Below are positions 47,426 through 57,588 of a stretch of DNA of 64,000 nt, piece after piece (position 1 is the first letter of the stretch; the number at the start of each line of letters is the position of its first letter). The translations under genes and the position numbers were made by a program. Under the pieces are notes generated by a model. It searched no databases. It was given only the letters and a program-made list of their open reading frames with translations, and was not told the DNA's origin. This DNA comes from Planctomycetota bacterium. GTDB taxonomy: Bacteria > Planctomycetota > UBA1135 > GCA-002686595. The DNA lies in NCBI GenBank assembly GCA_016872715.1, contig VGZD01000002.1, positions 28,945 through 92,944 on the forward strand, in the 5' to 3' direction.

Positions 47426-49312
47426 CTAGTGCGTTCGTGCCCCGAGTGCGCCGAGCACGGCGCCCTGCAAGCCGGGCTCCGCGGGACCGATGCGACTGCC
47501 GAGCCACTCGACTTCCGCGAGACCGCCCCACTCACCCAAGGCGAAGCCGACACGACGCAGGTCGCGCGCGCTGGTGGTCGGCGGCGGACGCTGCAGTTCC
47601 AGGCGCAGCGGGTCCATTCCGGCTGCTTCGATCCACAGCGCGGCCGCGAGCACGCTGCGATTCCACGGCTCGCTCCACAAGGTCGAGCGCAACAGGGGCA
47701 CGACCTCGGCGTCGCCCGTGCGCACGAGCGCGCAGGCGAGTTCCACGTCGATGTCGAGCTCGTCGCCGAGCGGGAACAGCGTGCGCATGAGCGCGAGGTC
47801 CGCGGCTCCCGGCTGCCTCCCGAGCGCCTCGACCGCCAAGCGCCCGAGTTCGCCCGCAGGACGCTGCGAGAGCAAGTACTCGCGCACGATGTCGCGCGAG
47901 GGCTCGTAGCCGCCGAGCAGGAGCTCGCTCGCCAGCCGTACCTTGGCACCGGCGGGGACGCGCGGCAGGAGTTCCACGGCGACGCCGCGGACGCCGGACT
48001 CTCCGCCGCAGCGCGACAGCGCCTCCAACACCGCGCCAGCATCCGCGTGCAGTTCCATCGTGCGCTCGCCGACGAGCCCCGCGCGCTCGCGCAGCGTCAC
48101 CAGCGCGCTCGCGTCCCCCAGCCGCACGCGCGCGACCAGCGCCGTTGAACGCACCAGTGGATCGAGGTCGAGCTCGAGCGCCGCAAGGTCGGACACGTAC
48201 GAAGGATCGCGAGCACCGCCGAGCGCCTCCGCCGCCAGTGCGCGCTCGCTCGCATCGGCCGAACGCAGGTGCAGCTCGAGCAGCTTGAGCGAGTGATCCG
48301 CTCCAGCGCGCGCGAGCAGCGCCGCCGCCTGCGGACGCACCGACAGGACGCTCCACGCCCGGCGCAGCAGCGGCTCCGTGCGCGACTCGAGCCGCTCGCG
48401 AGCGATTTCGTCGACCAGAATGCGCCACTCCTCGTCGCTCGAGGGCTGGAACAGGCCCGCCTCGACGAGTTGCGCGAGCTGTGAGGGAATCGCGCGCACG
48501 ACGCCGCGCAGACGTTCGGGTGGCGCCAGCGCGAGCGCGATCTCGAGGAAATGGTCCGCGACGCCGCGCCGCTCGAGCAGCGAGGCGGAGCGGTAGACCA
48601 CGCGGTTCAAGAACCGCTGGTTGCGCGAGAGATCCTCGAGCAGGAGGCTCTCCCAAGCCTGCCCGTCGACGAGTCCGTGCGCTCGCGCGGCTTCGAAGCG
48701 CACCTCGAGGTACGCGCGCGCGAGCTCGCTCTCCTGCGGCGGCGCCGCGCGCAACGCCAGCGCCGCGCGCGCGCCGATGGCGGCGGGACCCTCATCGCCG
48801 TGCGCGAGTCGCTCGAGCGCGGACAGCGCGGCCGTCGTGCCGTTGAGTCCCAGCGCGAACGCTCCCGCCTCCGCGACCTGCGGCACCTTGCGACTCGCGA
48901 AGTCGAGCAACGCCGGCAGGTCGCGCACGTCCGCGTACAGGCCCAACGCCCAGATGGCTGCGCACTTGAGCTGCAGGTCCTTCTCCGCGGTGAGCTCGAT
49001 CACGCGCGTGCGACCCTGAGCTTCCCGCGCCGCACCGAGCGCGAGCACCGCCGCCGCGCGCCGCGCCGGCGCCGCGGAGCGATCGTCGAGCGCGGCCATG
49101 GCGCTGCTCGCCGTCCGCATGCCCCACGAGCCGCGCGCGTCGCGCGCGCACAGGTCCGGCCACGCCGAAGCCTTCAGCAGCTCCACGCGCGCAGGCGCGA
49201 CAGCATCCACGCGCGCAGGCGCGAGCGCCTCGACCCGCGCGTCCTGCGCGGGGAGTCCAGCCAGCGAGGCGAGCAGGGCTAGGATCGTGAACATGCGGGC
49301 GCGGCCCTTCAT
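47426..49312 (-). CDS. Secreted HEAT-repeat protein
   Basis: Signal peptide FTILALLASLAGLPAQ; repeated helical HEAT-like units. Confidence 0.7.
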   Translation of the reverse strand: MKGRARMFTILALLASLAGLPAQDARVEALAPARVDAVAPARVELLKASAWPDLCARDARGSWGMRTASSAMAALDDRSAAPARRAAAVLALGAAREAQGRTRVIELTAEKDLQLKCAAIWALGLYADVRDLPALLDFASRKVPQVAEAGAFALGLNGTTAALSALERLAHGDEGPAAIGARAALALRAAPPQESELARAYLEVRFEAARAHGLVDGQAWESLLLEDLSRNQRFLNRVVYRSASLLERRGVADHFLEIALALAPPERLRGVVRAIPSQLAQLVEAGLFQPSSDEEWRILVDEIARERLESRTEPLLRRAWSVLSVRPQAAALLARAGADHSLKLLELHLRSADASERALAAEALGGARDPSYVSDLAALELDLDPLVRSTALVARVRLGDASALVTLRERAGLVGERTMELHADAGAVLEALSRCGGESGVRGVAVELLPRVPAGAKVRLASELLLGGYEPSRDIVREYLLSQRPAGELGRLAVEALGRQPGAADLALMRTLFPLGDELDIDVELACALVRTGDAEVVPLLRSTLWSEPWNRSVLAAALWIEAAGMDPLRLELQRPPPTTSARDLRRVGFALGEWGGLAEVEWLGSRIGPAEPGLQGAVLGALGARTH

Positions 49313-49492
49313 CGGCTGACGGGGGCCGCCCCCCTCTGGAATGGGGCCGACCTTCCTGCAACCGGAGCGCGATCCTAGCGGGCCCAGAACCGCGTTCCAG
49401 ATCCTCTCACCGGACCGTCACACCGCTGTCCCTCGCCGCACCGAGCACGGGAAGTTTCTTCCCCTACCGTTGCTTCCCAACGCAGGGACGGC

Positions 49493-50848
49493 CTAGTGAT
49501 CGACCGGCGTGCCGAGCAAGCCGACGAGCTCCGCCTTGCGCCGGTCGCGGATCTGCGCCGTGCGCGCCTCGAGGTTCAGGCGCAGGAGGGGCTCGGTGTT
49601 CGAGGCCCGCACGTTGAACCACCACCAGTCGGGCGAGCGCAGGTCGCCAAACTCGACCGTGATGCCGTCGAGCATGTCCTGCCGTCCGGCCTTGTACGTT
49701 TCGCGCAGACGCGCGATCGCGCCTTCCTTGTCCTCGACGTGGAAGTTGATCTCGCCACTCGCGTGGTAGCGACGCAAGCCCCGCGAGCGCTTGGAGAGCG
49801 AGTCCGATCCGCGCGAGAGCATCGACAGCGCGCTCACGAACGCGATCTCGCCGGAGTCGCACACGTAGTTGTCGGCGAAGTAGAAGTGCCCCGAGAGCTC
49901 GCCCCCGAAGATGGCGCCGTTTTGGCGCATGGTCGCCTTGATGAACGAGTGCCCGACGCGGTCGCGCACCGCGCTGCCACCGGAGTGCTCGATCTCCTCC
50001 TTCACGACCCACGACGAGCGCAGGTCATAGACCACCGGCCGGCCCGGCTTCTCGCGCAGCATCTCGCGCGCGAGCAGCGCCGTCATCAGATCCGCCGAGA
50101 GCGTCTCACCGGCGTCGTCGACGAAGCAGCAGCGATCCGCGTCGCCGTCGAAGGCGATGCCGGCGTCGGCCTTGTGCTGGGCGAGCAGCGCCTTGACGTC
50201 GCGCAGGTTCTCTTCCTTGAGCGGATTCGCCTCGTGGTTGGGGAACGTGCCGTCGAGCTGCATGAAGAGCGTGTGCGCCGTGACGTTCGAGAGGCGCGCG
50301 AGGATCGGCGGCAGCGTGTGGGCCGCCATGCCGTTCGCGACGTCGACCGCGACCGTGAGCGGACGCTCGATCTTCGCGAAGCGCACGACGTGCGCCGCGT
50401 ACTGCTCGAGGAGCTCGACCTTCGTCAGCGTGCCGCGCCGCGCCGCGACCGGAGGCTGCGCCGCGCCGACCATGCGCTCGATGTCCAAGATCCCGTTCGC
50501 GGCGGAGATCGGTCGCGCGCCGCGCGAGCACAGCTTCATGCCGTTGTACTCGCCCGGATTGTGGCTCGCGGTCACGTTGAGGCCGCCGTCGACGTCCTGC
50601 GAGCCGATGCCGAAGTACGCCATCGGCGTCGAGCACAGGCCCATGTCGACCACGTCGCAACCCGCGTCGCGGATGCCCTCGATCACCGCGGCCTGCAGCT
50701 GTGGCGAGTGGGTGCGCATGTCGCGCCCGACCGCCAAGCGCTGCGCCTTCAGCATGTGCGCGAAGGCGTTGCCGATCTTGCGTCCGAGCGGCGCGTCGAG
50801 CTCCTTGGGAAACTTGCCGCGGATGTCGTAGGCCTTGAAGATGCCCAT
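49493..50848 (-). CDS. Phosphomannomutase/phosphoglucomutase
   Basis: MGIFKAYDIRGKFP, LNVTASHNPGEYNGMK, GIAFDGDADRC, GGELSGHFYF, WWFNVRASNTEPLLR. Confidence 0.92.
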   Translation of the reverse strand: MGIFKAYDIRGKFPKELDAPLGRKIGNAFAHMLKAQRLAVGRDMRTHSPQLQAAVIEGIRDAGCDVVDMGLCSTPMAYFGIGSQDVDGGLNVTASHNPGEYNGMKLCSRGARPISAANGILDIERMVGAAQPPVAARRGTLTKVELLEQYAAHVVRFAKIERPLTVAVDVANGMAAHTLPPILARLSNVTAHTLFMQLDGTFPNHEANPLKEENLRDVKALLAQHKADAGIAFDGDADRCCFVDDAGETLSADLMTALLAREMLREKPGRPVVYDLRSSWVVKEEIEHSGGSAVRDRVGHSFIKATMRQNGAIFGGELSGHFYFADNYVCDSGEIAFVSALSMLSRGSDSLSKRSRGLRRYHASGEINFHVEDKEGAIARLRETYKAGRQDMLDGITVEFGDLRSPDWWWFNVRASNTEPLLRLNLEARTAQIRDRRKAELVGLLGTPVDH

Positions 50849-50939
50849 GGTAATTGCGTGAAGGGGTTGTGGCGTGAAGAGGTCGTGACGTGGAGGGTCG
50901 TGAGGCCGCGCGCAGCCGCAATCCGTGGCGAACGCGGCG

Positions 50940-51986
50940 TCAGCCGAGGAGCTCCTCGAGCGCGACGACCACGCGCGCGACGTCTTCGGTCGAGACGTCG
51001 AGGTGCGTGACGAAGCGCAGCGTGGTCGCGTTTTGCGGCAACACGAGCACAGCTCGCTCGCGCAGCGCCGCCATGAGCGACTCCGGCGTGTGACGCGGAT
51101 GCGTGACGCGCGCCATGACGATGTTGCTCTCGACCGTGTTCGGAGAGCACTCGAGCCCGTCGAAGCCGTCGAGCACGCTGGCGAGCTCGCGCGCGAGCTC
51201 ATGGTCCTCGGCGAGCCGCGCGACGTTGTGCTCGAGCGCGTACAGCCCCGCGGCGGCAAGCACGCCGGACTGGCGCATCCAGCCTCCGAGGCGCTTGCGC
51301 ACGAGCCGCGCGCGCTCGAGGAACTCGCGCGGACCGGCGATCAGCGAACCCACTGGACAGCCGAGCCCCTTGGAAAGGCACAGCGACACCGAGTCCGCGC
51401 AGGCCGCGTACTCGCGCGCCGCGACCCCGGATGCCACGACCGCGTTCATGAGCCGCGCGCCGTCCATGTGCACCGCAATGCCCTGCTCGCGCGCGAGCGC
51501 ATGGACCGCGCGCAGATGCTCGAGCGGCACCACGCGCCCACCCGGGCCCGCACCGGAGCCCATGAAGGACTGCTCGACGCACACGAGCGTCGTGCGCGGG
51601 CAGTGCAGCGAGCGCAGGCGGATCGAGCGCCGCAGCTCGTCGAGCGGCAAGCGCCCGTCCTCGGCCACGATGGTGGTCGATTGCACGCCGTGCAGCGCCC
51701 CCGCCGCGCCGGCCTCCCACTGCACCATGTGCGCGCTGCGCTCGAGCAGGATCTCATCGCCATGGCGCGTCCACGACCCGACCGCGACCGAGTTCGCCAT
51801 CGTGCCCGAGGGCACGAACCACGCGCCGTCCTTGCCGAGCAACTCCGCCACGCGCCGCTCGAGCGCGGCCACGGTCGGATCGCCGTCGAGCACGTCGTCG
51901 CCGACGTCCGCGCGCAGCATCGCCTCGAGCATGTCGCGCGACGGCCGCGTGACCGTGTCGCTGCGGAAGTCGGAGACGCGCATCAT
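50940..51986 (-). CDS. Low-specificity threonine aldolase
   Basis: DFRSDTVTRPSRDMLEAML...VGDDVLDGDPTV; VHMDGARLMNAVVASG; LSKGLGCPVGSLIAG. Confidence 0.88.
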   Translation of the reverse strand: MMRVSDFRSDTVTRPSRDMLEAMLRADVGDDVLDGDPTVAALERRVAELLGKDGAWFVPSGTMANSVAVGSWTRHGDEILLERSAHMVQWEAGAAGALHGVQSTTIVAEDGRLPLDELRRSIRLRSLHCPRTTLVCVEQSFMGSGAGPGGRVVPLEHLRAVHALAREQGIAVHMDGARLMNAVVASGVAAREYAACADSVSLCLSKGLGCPVGSLIAGPREFLERARLVRKRLGGWMRQSGVLAAAGLYALEHNVARLAEDHELARELASVLDGFDGLECSPNTVESNIVMARVTHPRHTPESLMAALRERAVLVLPQNATTLRFVTHLDVSTEDVARVVVALEELLG

Positions 51987-51999
51987 CGCGGCTCGAACG

Positions 52000-53178
52000 T
52001 CACTTCACGCCCGCGGTCGCGAGGCAGCTCGCCACGCGCCGCAGCGCTTCCTTGATGTCGTCGCCGCTCGCCGCATAGGAGAAGCGCAGGAAGCCCTCGC
52101 CGAGCGCGCCGAACGCCGTGCCCGAGAGGATCGCCACGCCGGCCTCGTGCAGGAGCTTGACCTCGAGCTCCTTCGACTTGAAGCCCGTCTTGGTGATGTT
52201 GGGAAACGCGTAGAACGCGCCCTTGGGCATCACGCACGAGAACCCGGGCAGCTCGTTGAGCCCCTCGACGATCAACTTGCGACGCTCGTCGAACGCGCTC
52301 ATCATGCGCTCGACGGCGACCTGCGGCCCGCGCAGCGCCTCGAGCCCGGCCCACTGCACCGGCGCGCTCGGACACGAGTTCGAGTTGATCTGCAGGCGCT
52401 CCGCCACGTCGATCAGGCTCTTGGGCCACACGCCATAGCCCAGCCGCCAGCCCGTCATCGAGAAGGTCTTCGACCAGCCGTCGAGGATGATCACGCGCTC
52501 GCGGATCGACTCGTAGGAATACAGACTGACGTGCTGCTCGCCGTCGTACAGCATGCGCGAGTAGATCTCGTCGGAGAGGATCGCGACGTGCGGGTGCCGC
52601 TCGAGCCCCGCGACGAGCCGGTCCATCTCGGGCTTGCGGATCACGCCGCCGGTCGGATTGGCGGGCGTGTTGACGATGATGAGCCGCGTGCGCGGCGTGA
52701 TCTTCGAGAGCACCTCGTCGGGGTTGAACGAAAAGCCGCTCGCCTCGCGCAGCTCGATCGGCACCGGCGTCGCACCCGTGTACCGAATCAGCGACTCGTA
52801 GATCGGGAAGCCCGGGTTGGGATACAGGATCTCCGCGCCCTCCTCGCCGAACATCGAGATCGCGAAGTACATCGTCGGCTTGCCGCCCGGCACGATCATC
52901 ACGTTGGCCGGGTCGACCTTGGCTGCGCGCCGCGTCCAGCAGTCGAGGGCCACCGCCTCGCGCAGCTCGGGAATGCCCTTGGCCGGCGTGTAGAAGTGGG
53001 CCCCGTCCGCGAGCGCCTTGCGACCGGCCTCGACGATGTTCTCGGGCGTGCGGAAGTCGGGAGAGCCGATGCCGAGGTTGACGATGCTCTTGCCTTGGGC
53101 CGCCAGCGCCTTGGCGCGGGCGAGGACCTCGAAGGCGGACTCGGTTCCCAAACGGGACTGGCGTGCGGCTAGCTTCAC
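52000..53178 (-). CDS. PLP-dependent class I/II aminotransferase
   Basis: IVNLGIGSPDFRTPENI, NTPANPTGGVI, LSDEIYSRMLYDG, DGWSKTFSMTGWRLGYG. Confidence 0.9.
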   Translation of the reverse strand: MKLAARQSRLGTESAFEVLARAKALAAQGKSIVNLGIGSPDFRTPENIVEAGRKALADGAHFYTPAKGIPELREAVALDCWTRRAAKVDPANVMIVPGGKPTMYFAISMFGEEGAEILYPNPGFPIYESLIRYTGATPVPIELREASGFSFNPDEVLSKITPRTRLIIVNTPANPTGGVIRKPEMDRLVAGLERHPHVAILSDEIYSRMLYDGEQHVSLYSYESIRERVIILDGWSKTFSMTGWRLGYGVWPKSLIDVAERLQINSNSCPSAPVQWAGLEALRGPQVAVERMMSAFDERRKLIVEGLNELPGFSCVMPKGAFYAFPNITKTGFKSKELEVKLLHEAGVAILSGTAFGALGEGFLRFSYAASGDDIKEALRRVASCLATAGVK

Positions 53179-53352
53179 GGAACTTCCCCGGCCCTTGGAA
53201 GGCCGGTCCTAGGGGGCTCGTTGCGAGGCCGCAGAGCATAGCGCGGCGCGGCGGCGTTCCGAGGCCCGTAGTGGAGCGTTCGCGCGCCCGCGAGTAGCCT
53301 CCGCGAGCGAAGCTGTGGCCGAGCGCCGCCGCTCGACTAGAGGATCGACCCC

Positions 53353-54402
53353 ATGCGCACTCCCTTCCGCTTCCTCGCGCTGGCCCGAGCTCGCACCGCC
53401 GCCCTGTTCGCCGCGGCGCTCGCCTTCGCCCCCGGCTGCGCCAAGGAACCCGACCTCGTCGTCTACTGCGCCCTCGATCAGATCTTCGCCGAGGACCTCG
53501 TGCGCGAGTTCGAGCAGCGCACCGGCCTGGTCGTGCGCGCGGAGTTCGATGTCGAGGCGGCCAAGACCGTCGGCCTCGTGGCGCGCCTGCGCGAGGAGCG
53601 CAACCGACCGCGCTGCGACGTGTTTTGGAACAACGAGATCGCGCACACCGTCGCCCTCGCGAAGGACGGCCTGCTCGCACCCTACGCCAGCCCGAGCGCG
53701 AGCGACATTCCCGCTGCCTTTCGCGACGCCTCGAACCTCTGGACTGGCTTCGCGGCGCGCGCGCGCGTGCTGATCGTGAACACCGAGCAGGTCGACCCGA
53801 GCACGCTGCACGGCCTCGCCGATCTCGTCGATCCCAAGTGGAAGGGCAAGACGTGCATGGCGCGGCCGCTGACGGGAACCACGCTCACGCACGCGACGGC
53901 GCTGTACGCGAGCAGGGGCGCGCAGGCCACCGAACGTTGGCTCGACGAGCTCGCGGCCGGAGGCGTCAATTTCGTGCAGTCGAACGGGCAGGTGATGCGC
54001 ATGGTGCGCGAGGGTTCGATGGCCTTCGGCCTGACCGACACCGACGACTACTGGGTCGCCAAGCAGGCCGGTTTTCCCGTCGCCCAAGTGGTTCCCGACC
54101 AACGCGACGCGGCGCACCCCGACGCGCAGGGCACGTTCCTGATCCCCAACACGATCTGCCTCTTGAAGGACGCGCCGCGCCCCGCTGCAGGCCGACGCTT
54201 CATCGACTTCGTGCTCTCGCGCGAGGTCGAGGCCAAGCTCGCGGCCGCGGACGGAGCCCAGATTCCGCTGCGCGCGGGCGTGCACAAGCCCGCGCACGTG
54301 CTCGACATCGAGCGCCTCACGTTGATCCAAGTCGACTGGAATCTCGTCGGCGAGCAGATCTCCGCGCGCATGGAGCAGTTGAAGGGACGCTTCCTCCAGT
54401 GA
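53353..54402 (+). CDS. Iron(III)-type ABC transporter substrate-binding lipoprotein (FbpA-like)
   Basis: Lipobox-like FAPGC; LVVYCALDQIFAEDLVREFEQRTGL...CDVFWNNEIAHTVALAKDGLL. Confidence 0.8.
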   Translation: MRTPFRFLALARARTAALFAAALAFAPGCAKEPDLVVYCALDQIFAEDLVREFEQRTGLVVRAEFDVEAAKTVGLVARLREERNRPRCDVFWNNEIAHTVALAKDGLLAPYASPSASDIPAAFRDASNLWTGFAARARVLIVNTEQVDPSTLHGLADLVDPKWKGKTCMARPLTGTTLTHATALYASRGAQATERWLDELAAGGVNFVQSNGQVMRMVREGSMAFGLTDTDDYWVAKQAGFPVAQVVPDQRDAAHPDAQGTFLIPNTICLLKDAPRPAAGRRFIDFVLSREVEAKLAAADGAQIPLRAGVHKPAHVLDIERLTLIQVDWNLVGEQISARMEQLKGRFLQ

Positions 54403-55937
54403 GTCGTCCGCTGGTGCTCCTCGCCGCGGCGCTGTTTGTGCTGCTGGGACTCGCGCCACTGGCGCTGATGGCCGCGCGCGTGACGCCGGAGGACCTCTCC
54501 GCCCTGTTCACCTCCGATGCCGCGCCGCTGCTCGGACGCACGGCGCTCTACGGACTGGGCGTCGCAGCGCTCGCGCTGCTCCTCGGCGTGCCGTTCGGTT
54601 TTCTGACCGCGCGCACGGACATGCCGCTGGCGAGCGTGCTGCGCCCCTTGGGCGTCGTGCCGCTGTTCCTGCCGCCGATGATGCTCGCCATGGTGTGGAC
54701 GGCCGTGGCCCAGATGCGAGGCGCACCGGCGGCGTACTTCGTCTCCGCGCTGAGCACGTTCCCACTGGTCGCCGTGTTCGCCGCGCGCGCCTTCGAGCGC
54801 ATCGACGCTCGGCTCGAGGACGCGGCGCGCCTCGTCGGCGGCACGCGTGCAGTGCTGCGCGCCACGCTGCCGCTCGCGCTCCCGCCCGCGCTGTGCGGCG
54901 CCTGCCTCGCGTTCGTCTTCACGATCAACGACTTCTCCGTGCCCGACTACGTGTCGTGGCTGGGGCTCCCGAAGTTCAGCGTCTACGCCGACTCGATCTA
55001 CGCCACGTGGCGCATCGATGCGCGAGCGGGGCGCGCGGTCGCGATGGCGCTGCCGCTCTTCGCGCTCACGCTGCTGACTCTGGTGCCCGCCCTCGCGCTG
55101 CGGCGCCGCGGCGCGCTCGCCTCGGTCGTCCCGGACTTCCGCTCGAGCGCGCCCATCGCGCTCGGCCCGTGGCGCTGGCCCGCGTTCGTGTTCTGCGCTG
55201 GCCTGCTCGCCGTGGGCGCCTTCATTCCCCTCGGGCGCCTGCTGTGGGAAGCGGGCGGCGGCCACAAGGGCTGGTCCTTTGGCGAGCTCGCGACCGCCTT
55301 CTCGATGGCGCTCGAGCGCAGCCGCGGCGACGTGCGCAACAGCGTGGTGAGCGCGCTCGCCACCGCGTCCGCCTGCGTCGTGCTCGGGCTCGTGCTCGGA
55401 CACGCGCTCGAGCGCTCGAGGCGCGCCCGTGCGCTCGAACCGTGGCTCGTCCTGCCGCTCGCCGTGCCCGCCGTGCTGTTCGGCATCGGCATCGTCGTGC
55501 TGTGGAATCGCGACGCCACGGCCGCGCTCTACGACAGCAACGCACTCGTCGCCGTGCTGCTCACGGGCCGCTTCGTGGTCTTCGCCGCGCTGATCTCGAG
55601 CGGAGCGGTCGCCGCGCTCGATCCGAGCCTCGAAGACGCCGCCCGCATGGCCGGTGTCGGTCCGCCAAGGCGCCTCGCGTGCATCGTCGCGCCCGCCCTG
55701 CGTTCCTCGCTCGCGGGCGGCTTCGTGCTGGTCTTCGTACTCTCCCTGCGCGAGCTCGACGCGACGTTGTTCGTGCCCGCGGCCAACCACACGGCGATGT
55801 TCCGCATCTTCAACCAGATCCACTTCGGTCGCGACGGCTTCGTGGCCGCGCTCGCGCTGCTGTTGGTGTTCTTGATCGTGCTGCCCGGACTGCTGTGGTC
55901 ACTGTTCGCCCGCAAGCGGCTGGAGCTCTTGCCGTGA
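54399..55937 (+). CDS. Iron(III)-type ABC transporter permease (FbpB-like)
   Basis: Two permease halves; LEDAARLVGGTRAVLRATLPLALPPALCG and LEDAARMAGVGPPRRLACIVAPALRSSLAGG EAA-like loops; GTGA overlap. Confidence 0.85.
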   Translation: MSRPLVLLAAALFVLLGLAPLALMAARVTPEDLSALFTSDAAPLLGRTALYGLGVAALALLLGVPFGFLTARTDMPLASVLRPLGVVPLFLPPMMLAMVWTAVAQMRGAPAAYFVSALSTFPLVAVFAARAFERIDARLEDAARLVGGTRAVLRATLPLALPPALCGACLAFVFTINDFSVPDYVSWLGLPKFSVYADSIYATWRIDARAGRAVAMALPLFALTLLTLVPALALRRRGALASVVPDFRSSAPIALGPWRWPAFVFCAGLLAVGAFIPLGRLLWEAGGGHKGWSFGELATAFSMALERSRGDVRNSVVSALATASACVVLGLVLGHALERSRRARALEPWLVLPLAVPAVLFGIGIVVLWNRDATAALYDSNALVAVLLTGRFVVFAALISSGAVAALDPSLEDAARMAGVGPPRRLACIVAPALRSSLAGGFVLVFVLSLRELDATLFVPAANHTAMFRIFNQIHFGRDGFVAALALLLVFLIVLPGLLWSLFARKRLELLP

Positions 55938-56599
55938 GCGCCGTCTCACTCGACGCCGTCAGCGTGCGCATCGGCGCGCGCACCTTGCTCGACGCGCTGA
56001 CGCTCGAAGTCGCCGAGCGCGAGCACTTGCTCGTGGTCGGGCCCTCGGGCTCGGGCAAGACCACGCTGCTGCGCACGATCGCGGGCCTCGCGAGTCCCGA
56101 CACGGGCGCCGTTTCCCTGTTCGGAACGCAGGCCAGCGATGGAGCCCGCATGCTCGTTCCGGCCGAGCGCCGCCGCATCGGCTTCCTGTTCCAAAACGGC
56201 GCGCTGTGGCCGCACATGAGCGCCGCGCGACAGATCGAGTTCGTCCTCGAACACGCCGCCGTTGCGGCTCGCGAACGCGCTCGGCGCGCGAGCGAGTTGC
56301 TCGAGTGGGTCGAGCTGCGCGGCTTCGAGCAGCGCATGCCGGCCACGCTCTCCGGTGGCGAAGCGCAGCGTGTCGCGCTGGCGCGCGCGCTCGCCGTCGA
56401 GCCCAAGCTGCTCCTGCTCGACGAACCGCTCGGACCGCTCGACTTCGAGTTGCGCGCGGCCTTGCTCGCGAAACTCGGCGAGCTGCAGCAACGCCTCGGC
56501 CTCACCGTGGTGCACGTCACGCACGCGCCGGAGGAGGCGCGCGCGATTGCGACGCGCACCCTGCGCCTGCGCGCGGGACGCATCGAGGATGAGCGATGA
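55934..56599 (+). CDS. ABC transporter ATPase (FbpC-like)
   Basis: VGPSGSGKTTLL, LSGGEAQRVALARAL, LLLLDEPLGPLD; GTGA overlap with the permease. Confidence 0.9.
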   Translation: MSAVSLDAVSVRIGARTLLDALTLEVAEREHLLVVGPSGSGKTTLLRTIAGLASPDTGAVSLFGTQASDGARMLVPAERRRIGFLFQNGALWPHMSAARQIEFVLEHAAVAARERARRASELLEWVELRGFEQRMPATLSGGEAQRVALARALAVEPKLLLLDEPLGPLDFELRAALLAKLGELQQRLGLTVVHVTHAPEEARAIATRTLRLRAGRIEDER

Positions 56600-57588
56600 A
56601 CGTGAGATCGCTCGCCGGCATCGCTGTCGCCGCGCTGGGCGCTTGGGCGCTCGTGGCGGTCTTCCACGAACCCGCGCAGGCCCACGCGCCGGTCGCGTGG
56701 GAGAGCTCGAGCCAGTGCGCCGAGTGCCACCGTCAGGTCCACGACGAGTGGTCGAGCTCGTGGCATGCGCAGGCGTGGACCGACGAGGAAGTGCGCCTGT
56801 TGAGCGACAACTTCTCCAACCTCGACTGCATCGATTGCCACGCGCCGCAGCCGGTCTTCGAGACAGGCATCGGCAACCGGCCGCTGGCGCGCTCGACGCG
56901 CCGCGCGGAAGGCGTCGACTGCATCGCGTGCCACCTGATGAAGGACGGGCGCATGGCGGGCACGCTCGACAATCACACCGTGTCCTGCCGCCCGAGCGCA
57001 CAGCGCGAGCTCACGCGCCCCGAGGCCTGCGGCGTCTGCCACAATCAGCACGGGACCGTCGACCAGTGGAAGGCGAGCCGCTACGCGCAGCCCGGCCCCG
57101 GCTTTCGAGACTGCGTGAGCTGCCACATGCCGCTGCGCGATCCCGCCGACCCGTCCAAGGGCCGCGTGCACGCGATGCACGGCGGTCACGACCTCGAGCT
57201 CGTGCGCTCGGCCGTTGCGCTGCGCGTCGCGCGCGACGGCGGCGTGCCCGTGGTCGAAGTCGAGAACGTCGGCGCGGGCCACAACTACCCCACCGACGAC
57301 CGCAGCCGCGCCTCGGACGTCTTCTGGCGCGACATCGCGAGCGACGGCACCAAGGGCGAGTGGCGCAAGCTCCACCGCTTCCGCAACCCCTATCGCTTCG
57401 AGGTCGGCGAGATCGACACCGAGCTGCCCGCGGGCAGGACCATCGCGCTGCGCATCGCGGATCCCGCCGCGCGGGGCGAGATCGAGGTCGCGCTGTTCTA
57501 CAAGCTCTCACCCTTCTACGCGGATGCCGCGCGAGCGGATCCCGAGCGCGAGGCCGCGCTCGTGCACTCCGCGAGGCTCGCCCCGTGA
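56596..57588 (+). CDS. Secreted multiheme (five CxxCH) cytochrome c
   Basis: CAECH, CIDCH, CIACH, CGVCH, CVSCH; overlaps ATPase stop by 4 nt. Confidence 0.88.
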   Translation: MNVRSLAGIAVAALGAWALVAVFHEPAQAHAPVAWESSSQCAECHRQVHDEWSSSWHAQAWTDEEVRLLSDNFSNLDCIDCHAPQPVFETGIGNRPLARSTRRAEGVDCIACHLMKDGRMAGTLDNHTVSCRPSAQRELTRPEACGVCHNQHGTVDQWKASRYAQPGPGFRDCVSCHMPLRDPADPSKGRVHAMHGGHDLELVRSAVALRVARDGGVPVVEVENVGAGHNYPTDDRSRASDVFWRDIASDGTKGEWRKLHRFRNPYRFEVGEIDTELPAGRTIALRIADPAARGEIEVALFYKLSPFYADAARADPEREAALVHSARLAP

